This document shows positions 1 through 7,303 of a DNA stretch of 64,000 nucleotides, one piece after another. Source of the DNA: Frateuria soli (GTDB lineage Bacteria > Pseudomonadota > Gammaproteobacteria > Xanthomonadales > Rhodanobacteraceae); assembly GCF_021117385.1 (NCBI RefSeq), contig NZ_CP088252.1, positions 310,001 to 374,000 on the forward strand. The letters run 5' to 3'. How positions within the stretch are numbered: the stretch's first letter is position 1; each line of letters opens with the position of its first letter. The notes below the pieces were generated by a model. That model ran no database searches. It saw nothing but the letters and a program-made list of their open reading frames with translations, and was not told where the DNA came from. The translations under genes and the position numbers were made by a program.

Positions 1-37
1 CACGCTTTCCGGCCTTGCCGACACCACCCGTGCAGCG

Positions 38-532
38 ATGACAGACCTGATCACCCTCGGTTGGCGGGAACGACTGGCTCTTCCCCACTTGGGCATCGAC
101 ATGCTCAAGGCCAAGCTCGATACCGGTGCCCGTTCCAGCTCGCTGCACGTGGACGCGCTCGAAGCCTTCGAGCGCAACGGGGCGACCTGGTTGCGCTTCT
201 CGATGACCGTCGGCCGCCGCCTGCATCCGCGGAGCGTGCGGTGCGAGGCCCGGGCGCTGGATCGGCGCGTGGTCACCGACACCGGCGGCCGCGGCACGGA
301 GCGCTGGTTCGTGCGCACGGACGTGCGGCTGGCCGGCCTGTGCTACCCGATCGAGATCAGCCTGACCGACCGCCGGCACATGCTGTTCCCCATGCTGCTC
401 GGCCGCAGCGCGCTGCTCGGGCGCTTCGCGGTCGATCCATCGCTTTCCTACACCCAGCCGCGCCCGCACCCGGCCTACGCCGAGCCGGTGGCGCGGGTCG
501 CCAACGAACATCATTACGGCCCGCTTCCATGA
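38..532 (+). CDS. rimB: RimK-associated retropepsin-like protease (RimB-type)
   Basis: A 164-residue protein of the putative ATP-dependent zinc protease family that neighbours RimK in many bacteria. The motif [11 protein letters not shown] (residues 27-37) carries the DTGA signature of retropepsin-like folds. In Pseudomonas the equivalent protein trims the poly-glutamate tail that RimK adds to ribosomal protein S6. Here its stop codon overlaps the rimK start (ATGA at 529-532), so the two are co-translated, which fits that role. There is no signal peptide, so it should be cytoplasmic. The ATG at 38 is the first in-frame start visible and family homology begins close to it; the promoter lies outside the window. 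Family assignment is firm, the protease role is by analogy. Confidence 0.85.
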   Translation: MTDLITLGWRERLALPHLGIDMLKAKLDTGARSSSLHVDALEAFERNGATWLRFSMTVGRRLHPRSVRCEARALDRRVVTDTGGRGTERWFVRTDVRLAGLCYPIEISLTDRRHMLFPMLLGRSALLGRFAVDPSLSYTQPRPHPAYAEPVARVANEHHYGPLP

Positions 533-1407
533 AGATCGCGATCCTCTCGCGCAACACGCGGCTCTACTCGACGCGCCGGCTGGTCGAGGCCGCGCGCGAG
601 CGCAACCACGTGGTGCGCGTGCTCGACCCGTTGCGCTGCTACGTGCGTATCGCGCCCGGCCAGGCATCGATACGCTACAAGGGCAAGGCGCTGCGCGACA
701 TCGATGCGGTGATCCCGCGCATCGGTACCGCCACCACCTTCTACGGCACCGCGGTATTGCGCCAGCTCGAAATGATGGGCGTGTACACGCCCAACTCCTC
801 CGACGCAGTGCTGCGCGCGCGCGACAAGCTGCGCTGCCTGCAGATCCTGGCCTCGCACGGGCTGGACATGCCGGTGACGGTGTTCGGTGACAATCCCGAC
901 GACACCAACGACGTGCTCGCGATGCTCGGCGAGCCGCCGCACGTCATCAAGCTCAACGAAGGCAGCCAGGGCACCGGGGTAGTGCTGGCCGAGAAGCGCA
1001 GCGCCTCGCAGAGCGTGATCGAGGCCTTCCGCGGGCTGTACGCCAACTTCCTGGTGCAGGAGTTCATCGCCGAGGCCAAGGGCAGCGACTTGCGCTGCTT
1101 CGTGGTCGGCAAGAAGGTGATCGCCGCGATGCAGCGCGAGGCGAGCCCGGGCGATTTCCGCGCCAACCTGCACCGCGGCGGCAGCGCGGTGAAGGTCACC
1201 CTGAGCGCAGAGGAGAAGCGCATCGCCATCCGGGCCGCCGGCGCGCTGGGTCTGGGCATCGCCGGCGTGGACCTGCTGCGTTCGGACCGCGGCCCGCTGC
1301 TGCTGGAGGTCAACGCCTCGCCCGGGCTGGAGGGAATCGAGACGGCCACCGGGGTGGACGTCTCCGGCCACATCATCCGGCACCTGGAAGAACAGGCGCG
1401 CGCCTGA
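529..1407 (+). CDS. rimK: Ribosomal protein S6--L-glutamate ligase RimK
   Basis: A 292-residue ATP-grasp ligase that adds glutamate residues to the C-terminus of ribosomal protein S6. The N-terminal pre-grasp domain begins MKIAILSRN. The ATP-binding loop [13 protein letters not shown] spans residues 143-155, and the Mg-binding [12 protein letters not shown] spans residues 260-271. Length is normal for the family (about 300). The ATG at 529 overlaps the rimB stop by four bases, so it needs no separate ribosome binding site. A modest arginine/alanine-rich tail follows the last conserved motif. A 310-bp intergenic region follows. Confidence 0.95.
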   Translation: MKIAILSRNTRLYSTRRLVEAARERNHVVRVLDPLRCYVRIAPGQASIRYKGKALRDIDAVIPRIGTATTFYGTAVLRQLEMMGVYTPNSSDAVLRARDKLRCLQILASHGLDMPVTVFGDNPDDTNDVLAMLGEPPHVIKLNEGSQGTGVVLAEKRSASQSVIEAFRGLYANFLVQEFIAEAKGSDLRCFVVGKKVIAAMQREASPGDFRANLHRGGSAVKVTLSAEEKRIAIRAAGALGLGIAGVDLLRSDRGPLLLEVNASPGLEGIETATGVDVSGHIIRHLEEQARA

Positions 1408-1455
1408 GCTTTTCTTCACGCGCGCCGCACTAGAACGTGCGCGCCGGGCACGTCC

Positions 1456-1511
1456 GTTAACGGCCATGTGAGGCCGGGTTAACCGCACCGTAACCGCCCG
1501 GGCCCTATAAA
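1456..1511 (+). promoter_or_regulatory. Promoter with GTTAAC direct repeats upstream of the OmpR-type regulator
   Basis: A TATAAA -10 element at 1506-1511 is preceded by direct repeats GTTAAC (1456-1461), GTTAAC (1478-1483) and GTAAC (1490-1494), spaced 22 and 12 bp, close to two and one helical turns. There is no good -35 hexamer. This is the layout expected of a promoter activated by an OmpR/PhoP-class regulator that binds tandem half-sites, possibly the regulator encoded at 1718. Autoregulation is an inference. Confidence 0.4.
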
Positions 1512-1517
1512 GGCACC

Positions 1518-1628
1518 ACTGCATGTGCTGGCGGCGACCGCTTCGGGTCGACACCGGCAGATTCGGTATCGGGGCAGTAAGCTTGGGCCCAGGTGCGGCG
1601 ACGACGAGTCGGGCATCTGGGCCTTTTT
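1518..1628 (+). ncRNA. Possible small RNA or attenuated leader
   Basis: Between the TATAAA box (1506-1511) and the regulator start (1718) lies about 110 nt of structured sequence ending in an intrinsic terminator. A first hairpin has the short stem CGACC/GGGTCG around 1535-1553. The terminator stem is described separately. A transcript from the promoter would end near 1628, 90 nt short of the gene, giving either a small RNA or a leader subject to read-through control. I do not recognise it as a known RNA family: it lacks the 4.5S, 6S and tmRNA signatures I can check by eye. Confidence 0.3.
1586..1628 (+). terminator. Rho-independent terminator inside the leader region
   Basis: The stem GGCCCAGGTGC (1586-1596) pairs with GCATCTGGGCC (1613-1623), 11 bp with one G-U pair, and TTTTT (1624-1628) follows directly. 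It stands after the TATAAA promoter and before the regulator gene. It is too far from rimK (180 nt after the stop) to be an ordinary rimK terminator, though that remains possible. Confidence 0.7.
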
Positions 1629-1717
1629 ATTGGCCATGGTCCGGGACAGCCGGCCATCCGTATGGCGAGCTTGTTAAGCTTGCTGCCTTGATCGACCAGT
1701 GGCCTTTGGAGTGGCGC

Positions 1718-2404
1718 ATGCGTGTCCTTGTGATCGAAGACAACAGCGATATCGCGACCAACATTGGCGACTACCTGGAAGACCGTGGCCACGTGGTCGA
1801 CTTTGCCGGGGATGGCGTGACCGGCCTGCACCTGGCCGTGGTGCACGACTTCGACGTGATCGTGCTGGACCTCACCTTGCCGGGCATGGACGGTCTGGAC
1901 GTGGCGCGCAAGCTGCGCCACGAGGCCCACAAGCAGACCCCGGTGCTGATGCTGACCGCACGCGACGCGCTGGAGCAGAAGCTCACCGGCTTCGAGTCCG
2001 GCGCCGACGATTACATGACCAAGCCCTTCGCGCTGCAGGAACTGGCTGCGCGGCTGGAAGTGCTGGCGCGCCGCGGCAAGGGTCCGCAGAGCCGGGTGCT
2101 CAAGGTCGCCGACCTCACCTACAACCTGGACACGCTCACCGTCAGCCGCGACGGCAAGTCGATCCAGTTGAACCCGATCGGGCTCAAGCTCCTGCAGGCA
2201 TTGATGGAAGCCAGCCCCTCGGTGGTCACCCGCCAGGACCTGGAACAGCGCGTGTGGGGCGAGGAGCTGCCCGACAGCGACTCGCTGCGCGTGCACATCC
2301 ACGGCCTGCGTGCGGCGATCGACAAGCCGTTCGACAAGCCGCTGATCCACACGCGCCACGGCATCGGTTACCGCATGGTCGAGCCGGATGCTGTCCAGGC
2401 GTAA
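1718..2404 (+). CDS. OmpR/PhoP-family response regulator
   Basis: A 228-residue transcription factor with a receiver domain (about 1-115) and a C-terminal winged helix (about 130-222). E8/D9, phospho-acceptor D51 in VLDLTLPGMDG and the conserved lysine in TKPFA are all present. The frame is open further upstream, but GGAG at 1708-1711 and the alignment of MRVLVIEDN with family N-termini place the start at 1718. The histidine kinase gene starts 17 bases before this stop, so the pair is translationally coupled. The stimulus is unknown. The organisation resembles QseB/PhoP-type pairs, but I cannot assign a specific name. Confidence 0.92.
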   Translation: MRVLVIEDNSDIATNIGDYLEDRGHVVDFAGDGVTGLHLAVVHDFDVIVLDLTLPGMDGLDVARKLRHEAHKQTPVLMLTARDALEQKLTGFESGADDYMTKPFALQELAARLEVLARRGKGPQSRVLKVADLTYNLDTLTVSRDGKSIQLNPIGLKLLQALMEASPSVVTRQDLEQRVWGEELPDSDSLRVHIHGLRAAIDKPFDKPLIHTRHGIGYRMVEPDAVQA

Positions 2405-3677
2405 GCTGCGTTTCCGCCTGATCGTCTCCTTCGCGCTGTTCGGCTTCGGCCTCAGCGCGTTGTTTGCGTTTTCGGCCTTGAACATCCGTGCGCGGGTCGA
2501 AGACCAGCTCGTTACCGCCACGCTGCTCGACGAGGTGGACAACCTCAACCGGCAGGTACACGAGCATCCGGATCGCCAGCCCAGATTCGGCATCGTCGAG
2601 GCGTGGACCTGGAGCGACCGCACGATCTACAAGGCGCCGCTGGAATGGCAGCATCTGCCGAACGGTGTGCACGACGTCAGCGACACCGGGGACGACGGCA
2701 AGATCCACCACTACAAGCTTGCGGTCGAGCACAAGAACGGCATCTACAGCTTCCTGCGCTACGACATTTCCCGGGATGAACTGGGCAAGCGGCAGCTGTT
2801 GTTCAGCGTGATCGGTGCGGTGTTCCTGTTTGGCCTGCTCTCGCTCGCGATCGGCCTGTGGCTCTCGCGCAAGGTATTGAAGCCGGTCAGCGAGCTGGCC
2901 GCGCGCCTGCGCGACTTCCGCAAGGCGGGCAAGGCCGATCCGCTGGCGCCGCATTTCGCCGACGACGAGGTGGGCGAGCTCGCCCTGGCGCTGGACGAGT
3001 ACGCCGCCCGCCTCACCGCGATGGTCGAGCGCGACCGCGAGTTCAATTCGGACGTCAGCCACGAACTGCGCACGCCGCTGGCGGTGATCGCCAGCACCAC
3101 CGAACTGCTGCAGGGTTCGCCCGACCTCACCGACAAGCTGCGCGAGCGGTTGAAGCGCATCGAGCGCGCCTCGCGCCAGGCTACCGAACTGATCGAGGCG
3201 CTGTTGCTGCTTTCGCGTGCCGAACGTCGCGGTCCCACCCGCGGCGAAACGACCGAGGTGGCCAGGGTCGCCGCCGACGTGATCGAGAGCCAGCGCCCGC
3301 AGATGCGCGACAAGCCGCTGGAGATCGAACTGGCCATCCGCGATCCTGTGAGCGTGAACGCTCCCGCGTCGGTGTTGTCGGTGGCGCTGACCAACCTGAT
3401 CGGCAACGCGATCAAGTACACGCTCGAAGGCATGGTGAAGGTCGAGGTGGGCAACGGCCGCATCGAGGTCATCGATACTGGCCCCGGCATCAAGCCGGAA
3501 GATGCCGAACGCCTGTTCCAGCGCGGCGTGCGCGGCGAGGGCGCCGGCGGCAGCGGCGCCGGCCTTGGCCTGGCCATCGTGCGCCGGCTGTGCGACCTCT
3601 ACGGCTGGCAGGTCTCGATGCGTCCGCGCAGCGACGCCAACGGCGCCATCGCCAGCCTCGTCTTCGAACCGGCCTGA
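2388..3677 (+). CDS. Sensor histidine kinase, partner of the regulator at 1718
   Basis: A 429-residue inner-membrane sensor. Transmembrane helix 1 is about residues 10-30, a periplasmic sensor of about 105 residues follows, helix 2 is about 137-160, then a HAMP-like linker. The H box FNSDVSHELRTP places the phosphorylated histidine at H225. The N box LTNLIGNAIKYT is at 334-345, the G1 box DTGPGI at 363-368 and the G2 box GAGLGLAI at 390-397, so the catalytic core is complete. The periplasmic region has no PAS, Cache or iron-binding ExxE motif that I can recognise, so the ligand is open. The gene overlaps the end of the regulator gene. Confidence 0.92.
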   Translation: MLSRRKLRFRLIVSFALFGFGLSALFAFSALNIRARVEDQLVTATLLDEVDNLNRQVHEHPDRQPRFGIVEAWTWSDRTIYKAPLEWQHLPNGVHDVSDTGDDGKIHHYKLAVEHKNGIYSFLRYDISRDELGKRQLLFSVIGAVFLFGLLSLAIGLWLSRKVLKPVSELAARLRDFRKAGKADPLAPHFADDEVGELALALDEYAARLTAMVERDREFNSDVSHELRTPLAVIASTTELLQGSPDLTDKLRERLKRIERASRQATELIEALLLLSRAERRGPTRGETTEVARVAADVIESQRPQMRDKPLEIELAIRDPVSVNAPASVLSVALTNLIGNAIKYTLEGMVKVEVGNGRIEVIDTGPGIKPEDAERLFQRGVRGEGAGGSGAGLGLAIVRRLCDLYGWQVSMRPRSDANGAIASLVFEPA

Positions 3678-3683
3678 AGCCTG

Positions 3684-3732
3684 CTCCCTCTCCCCTCCGG
3701 GAAGAGGGTTGGGGTGAGGGGGCGGGGCTCGC
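3684..3732. repeat. Dispersed CCCTCTCC/GGAGAGGG palindrome (family A)
   Basis: An imperfect palindrome built from CTCCCTCTCCCCTCCGGG followed by AGAGGGTTGGGGTGAGGGG, just after the kinase stop. Related copies recur near 9127, 12494, 23557, 26345, 37416 and 46403. It lies between convergent genes and could add to termination. Confidence 0.85.
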
Positions 3733-3752
3733 CGGAAGCTTGTGACCCAAAG

Positions 3753-3782
3753 ACGAAAGGCCGCCCTGTGGCGGCCTTTCGT
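3753..3782. terminator. Bidirectional terminator between the kinase gene and ilvE
   Basis: A near-perfect inverted repeat, ACGAAAGGCCGCC (3753-3765), loop CTGT, GGCGGCCTTTCGT (3770-3782), with A/T-rich outer ends on both sides. It lies between convergent genes and should stop transcription both ways. Confidence 0.8.
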
Positions 3783-3808
3783 CCGGTGGTCCTCGTGCTC
3801 CGTTCCGG

Positions 3809-4726
3809 TCAGACCGGCTCCAGCCAGCCCCACTGGTCGTTGGTGCGGCCGTCGAACAGGCCGAAGTACAGCTCCTGCAACCGCCGCGTCACGCGCCCGG
3901 CGGTACCGTTGCCGACCTGCTTGCCATCGATCGAGCGGATCGGCGTGACCTCGGCGGCGGTGCCGCACATCAGCACCTCGTCGGCCAGGTACAGGTACTC
4001 GCGCGGCAGGTCGCGCTCGACGACCTCGATGCCGTCCTCGTGCGCCAGCGTCTTGAGCGTGTCGCGGGTAATGCCGGTGAGGATCGAGGCGCTGGCCGGC
4101 GTCGTATGCAGCACGCCGTCGAACACCAGGAACAGGTTCTCGCCGGCGCCCTCGCTGAGCAGGCCGGTGTTGGCCAGCGCGATGCCTTCGCCGAAACCAA
4201 GGCGACGCGCCTCGCGCGCGATCAGCTGGCCGGAGAGGTAGTTGCCGCCGGCCTTGGCGCCAGCGGGGATGGTGTTCGGTGCGAAGCGCTGCCAGCTCGA
4301 CACGCAGGCGGTGATGCCCTGTTCCAGCGCCTCCGGTCCGAGGTACGGGCCCATCGGCCAGGCCGCCACCGCGACGTCGATCGGCGTTTCGGCGGAAAGG
4401 CCGAAGCCGCCCAGGCCACGGTAGGCGACCGGGCGCAAATAGGCGGCGGTCAGGCCGTTCTTCCTGATCACGTCGCGGCAGGCCGCGGCCAGCTCGTCCT
4501 GCGAGTAGGGCAGCACCATGTCGTAGATGCGCGCCGACTGGTACAGGCGCTTCAAGTGGTCGGTCAGGCGGAAGATCGCCGCGCCGTCGGGCGTGGCATA
4601 GCTGCGGATGCCCTCGAACACCGAAGAACCGTAATGCAGCGCATGCGACATCACGTGGGTGGTGGCCTCGCGCCACGGCTTGATCGTGCCGTTCTGCCAG
4701 ATCCATTCGGGGTATTGCTGCGCCAT
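3809..4726 (-). CDS. ilvE: Branched-chain amino-acid aminotransferase
   Basis: A 305-residue class-IV PLP-dependent aminotransferase that catalyses the last step of valine, leucine and isoleucine synthesis, using glutamate as amino donor. The PLP lysine is K158 in AGAKAGGNYLSG. N-terminal HYGSSVFEGIRSY (31-43) and NTGLLSEGAGENLF (186-199) are family landmarks. The start at 4726 is preceded by AAGGAAAAAA at normal spacing; an in-frame ATG ten codons upstream lacks one. It is 62 bp downstream of the DUF4124 gene on the same strand and ends just before the shared terminator. Confidence 0.96.
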   Translation of the reverse strand: MAQQYPEWIWQNGTIKPWREATTHVMSHALHYGSSVFEGIRSYATPDGAAIFRLTDHLKRLYQSARIYDMVLPYSQDELAAACRDVIRKNGLTAAYLRPVAYRGLGGFGLSAETPIDVAVAAWPMGPYLGPEALEQGITACVSSWQRFAPNTIPAGAKAGGNYLSGQLIAREARRLGFGEGIALANTGLLSEGAGENLFLVFDGVLHTTPASASILTGITRDTLKTLAHEDGIEVVERDLPREYLYLADEVLMCGTAAEVTPIRSIDGKQVGNGTAGRVTRRLQELYFGLFDGRTNDQWGWLEPV

Positions 4727-4788
4727 GGCGTTTTTTCCTTGCAGGGGACCGCCCATGATAACCGGTGGGTGCCGTTGCCCGCGCGTGC

Positions 4789-5292
4789 CTACTCCTGGCG
4801 CAGCCACAGGCAACCGGCGCGCGGCTCGATGGCGAAGCGCGTCTGGCCGCTCTCCTCGCCGCCGTCGTCGGGCACGGTGCTCACCACCAGTTCCGATCCG
4901 CTTCCGTCGGGCGGCAGGTCGATGCCCACCAGGGGGCGCCGCATCAGCGCGGCCAGCTCCCGGATGTCGGTCACCGCGGCATGCTCGCCGTAGCCGCCCC
5001 ACAGCATCAGTCCGGCCAGGCGGTTGGCATCGGCGTTGGCGAAGGCATCGATCACTGCGCCGCGCAACTGGTCCACGTCGGCGGCGCAGGTGACCGCGGG
5101 AGGGCGCAGCGAGGGCGGCGGGTCGGTTGCCGACGAAGCAGGGGCCGGCGTGGCCTGCAGACTGGCGCAGGGCCGGTCGGTGAAGACCGGGTGCCCGTCG
5201 GCGGCGATGCAGTGGTAGATCGGGCTCTGTGCGCGCGCGGGCAGGGCGGCCAGGGCCAGCAACAGCAGCAGGACAGGGCGCAGCGTGGGCAT
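4789..5292 (-). CDS. Secreted DUF4124-domain protein
   Basis: A 167-residue exported protein of unknown function. A signal peptide (about 1-22, with a run of leucines ending ARAQS) is followed by a DUF4124-like segment: IYHCIAADGHPVFTDRPC, the typical Tyr...Asp-Gly...Phe-Thr-Asp-Pro-Cys pattern. The rest is a proline/alanine linker and an uncharacterised C-terminal domain with few cysteines. The start at 5292 was chosen because it begins the signal peptide; an ATG 16 codons upstream would bury it. It lies between metF (31 bp) and ilvE (62 bp) on the same strand, so it may share their transcript, with no obvious functional link. Confidence 0.75.
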   Translation of the reverse strand: MPTLRPVLLLLLALAALPARAQSPIYHCIAADGHPVFTDRPCASLQATPAPASSATDPPPSLRPPAVTCAADVDQLRGAVIDAFANADANRLAGLMLWGGYGEHAAVTDIRELAALMRRPLVGIDLPPDGSGSELVVSTVPDDGGEESGQTRFAIEPRAGCLWLRQE

Positions 5293-5323
5293 CGGCCGAG
5301 CATAGTCGCCCGCCGGGGAAGCT

Positions 5324-6148
5324 TCAGTGCAGTTGCGCAAGAACCGCTTGCGTGGCCCGGGCCCGGTTCAGCGTGTAGAAGTGCAACCCCGGCGCGCCGC
5401 CCTCGAGCAGGCGCCGGCATAGTTGCGCGACCACTTCGGCGCCCAGTGCGCGAATCGCGTCGGCGTCGTCGCCGTGGGCCAGCATGCGCTTGGCGATCCA
5501 GCGCGGGATCTCCGCCCCGCAGGCATCGGAGAAGCGCTTGAGCTGGCTGAAGTTGGTGATCGGCATGATGCCCGGCACGATCGGCACGGTGACGCCCAGC
5601 CGCCGCACGTCGTCGACGAAGCGGAAGTACGCATCCGGATTGAAGAAGTACTGGGTGATCGCCCCGTTGGCGCCGGCATCGATCTTGGCCTTGAAGTGGG
5701 CGAGGTCGCGCAGCGCGTCCTCGGCCTGCGGGTGGGTCTCCGGGTACGCGGCCACGTCGATGCGGAAGTGCTCGCCCGAGTGCTCACGGACGAACGCGAC
5801 CAGCTCGGCCGCGTAACGGAAGTCGCCCGGCGAAGCCATGCCCGAGGGCAGGTCGCCGCGCAGCGCCACCAGGCGCCGGTAGCCGGCGGCGCGGTAGCCG
5901 TCGAGCAGCGCGGCGATCTCGGCGCGCGTACCGCCCATGCACGAGAGGTGCGGGGCCACGGGCAGACCGTGGTCCCGATGCAGCCGGGCCACCGTGTCGG
6001 CGGTATAGCTCAGCGTCGAGCCGCCAGCACCGAAAGTCACCGAGACGTAATCCGGTGCGTACGACTTCAGCATCCGCGCGGCGCGGTCGAGTTGCGCGCG
6101 CTGTTCGTCGGTCTTGGGCGGGAAGAATTCGAAGCTGATCGCGGACAT
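5324..6148 (-). CDS. metF: Methylenetetrahydrofolate reductase
   Basis: A 274-residue FAD enzyme that reduces 5,10-methylene-THF to 5-methyl-THF, the methyl donor for methionine synthesis. Family motifs are intact: SFEFFPP (5-11), VTFGAGGST (37-45), LRGD (96-99), GANGAITQYFF (159-169) and the terminal GLHFYTLN (254-261). Length is slightly short compared with E. coli MetF (296) but complete at both ends. GGAAGGA stands before the ATG. A 30-bp dyad at 6181-6210 overlaps its likely promoter. It belongs to the same pathway as ahcY (9242) and metK (35988) in this window. Confidence 0.95.
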   Translation of the reverse strand: MSAISFEFFPPKTDEQRAQLDRAARMLKSYAPDYVSVTFGAGGSTLSYTADTVARLHRDHGLPVAPHLSCMGGTRAEIAALLDGYRAAGYRRLVALRGDLPSGMASPGDFRYAAELVAFVREHSGEHFRIDVAAYPETHPQAEDALRDLAHFKAKIDAGANGAITQYFFNPDAYFRFVDDVRRLGVTVPIVPGIMPITNFSQLKRFSDACGAEIPRWIAKRMLAHGDDADAIRALGAEVVAQLCRRLLEGGAPGLHFYTLNRARATQAVLAQLH

Positions 6149-6178
6149 GGTCGGCAGGTCCTTCCAGGGCAGGCGGGC

Positions 6179-6210
6179 ATTCTATCCATTCATCGCGATA
6201 AAAGGATAGA
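6179..6210 (-). promoter_or_regulatory. metF promoter overlapped by a 30-bp operator-like dyad
   Basis: TCTATCC (6181-6187) and GGATAGA (6204-6210) are inverted around a central ATCGCGAT (6192-6199); 13 of 15 base pairs match across one centre. Read on the minus strand, a -10 hexamer TAGAAT (6179-6184) overlaps its edge, so a protein bound here would cover the promoter. It does not look like a MetJ box (AGACGTCT) or a MetR site. An ArsR-type SahR-like regulator is one possibility. Confidence 0.5.
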
Positions 6211-6352
6211 TCACCGCGAGCGGCGCTCGGTCACTCGCCGCCGGGCGGGCAAAGCCGTTCGCCACCGCTGCCGACCGCTCGTCATGTTTTCCGCCCGCGA
6301 GGGTTCGCGGGCGCGCAGGCTTTTCCCATCCCAACCCGACAGGAGACCTGCC

Positions 6353-7279
6353 ATGCACCGTCTTGCCCTGATCCGCCGCGGCCTCCGCCTGGCCGCCCTT
6401 GCCCTGGCTGTGGGCACCGCCGGTTTGGCCGCGCGCGATGCCCGTGCCGCCGCGCCCGAGCACGGCATCACCGTCACGGTGGTGGGCGAGGGCCGGCCCG
6501 TGCTGATGATCCCGGGCCTCAACAGCGGCGCCGATACCTGGAAGGAAACCTGCGCCGCGCTGCAGGCCGACCACGTGCAGTGCCTGATTGCCCAGTTGCC
6601 GGGTTTCGCCGGACAGCCGGCGATCGCCAGCGAGCACTACCTGGACGACATCAGCCAGGGCCTGCTTGATTACCTCGACCGGCACCGGCTCACGCATCCG
6701 GTGGTGGTCGGCCATAGCCTCGGCGGCGTGGTCGCGCTGAAGATGGCGATCGCGCGCCCCCGGGCGATCGCCAAGCTGGTGATCGTCGACGCGCTGCCAT
6801 TCCTGCCTGGCGCGCAGAACCCGGCCGCCACGGCGCAGGCCATGCAGCCGGTGGTCGCCGGCCTGAAGGCGCAGATGCTCAAGGCGGACGACGCTGCCTA
6901 CCGCGCGCAGGCCGAAGCGACGGCGCGCGGCATGGTGCATGACCCGGCGCGCGTGGCACAGATCGTCGGCTGGGGCATGGCCAGCGACCGCGCCACCACG
7001 GCCCAGGCCATGGGCGAGATGATGACCACCGACCTGCGCCCGGCGCTCGGCGCGATCGAGGCGCCCACGCTGGTGCTCGGCTCGTGGGCCGCCTATGCGC
7101 CCTATGGCGCGACCCGGGATTCGACCGCCCAGCTCTTTCGCAACCAGTACGCCAGGCTCGACGGCGTGCGGGTGGAGATGAGCCAGGCCGGCTACCATTT
7201 CCTGATGTGGGACGATCCGAAGTGGCTGCAGGCGCAGCTGCGCGGCTTCATCGACGGCAAGGCCACGGCCGCGCGCTGA
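6353..7279 (+). CDS. Periplasmic alpha/beta-fold hydrolase
   Basis: A 308-residue hydrolase with an N-terminal signal sequence (about 1-33, two arginines then a hydrophobic run ending ARAAA). The nucleophile elbow GHSLGG puts the serine at S122; the oxyanion segment is MIPGLNSGADTW (52-63); the likely catalytic histidine is H282 in GYHFLMWDDP. The substrate is unknown. AGGAG at 6341-6345 fixes the start. It is divergent from metF, with the metF dyad between them, and is followed 24 bp later by a LytS-type kinase gene, with which it may be co-transcribed. Confidence 0.88.
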   Translation: MHRLALIRRGLRLAALALAVGTAGLAARDARAAAPEHGITVTVVGEGRPVLMIPGLNSGADTWKETCAALQADHVQCLIAQLPGFAGQPAIASEHYLDDISQGLLDYLDRHRLTHPVVVGHSLGGVVALKMAIARPRAIAKLVIVDALPFLPGAQNPAATAQAMQPVVAGLKAQMLKADDAAYRAQAEATARGMVHDPARVAQIVGWGMASDRATTAQAMGEMMTTDLRPALGAIEAPTLVLGSWAAYAPYGATRDSTAQLFRNQYARLDGVRVEMSQAGYHFLMWDDPKWLQAQLRGFIDGKATAAR

Positions 7280-7303
7280 GCGGCCCTTGAGCGGGGAACG
7301 ACG

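Noticed and set aside
1518-1628. 4.5S, 6S or tmRNA identity for the structured leader
   Set aside because: The GGAAGCAGC core of 4.5S and the tRNA-like ends of tmRNA are missing, and the length is too short for 6S.
2226-4706. An 826-codon minus-strand frame spanning the histidine kinase and ilvE
   Set aside because: It overlaps real ilvE in another frame and runs antisense to an intact kinase; no recognisable motif.
6149-6352. MetJ box search at the metF/hydrolase divergent region
   Set aside because: No AGACGTCT repeats; the visible dyad is of a different type.
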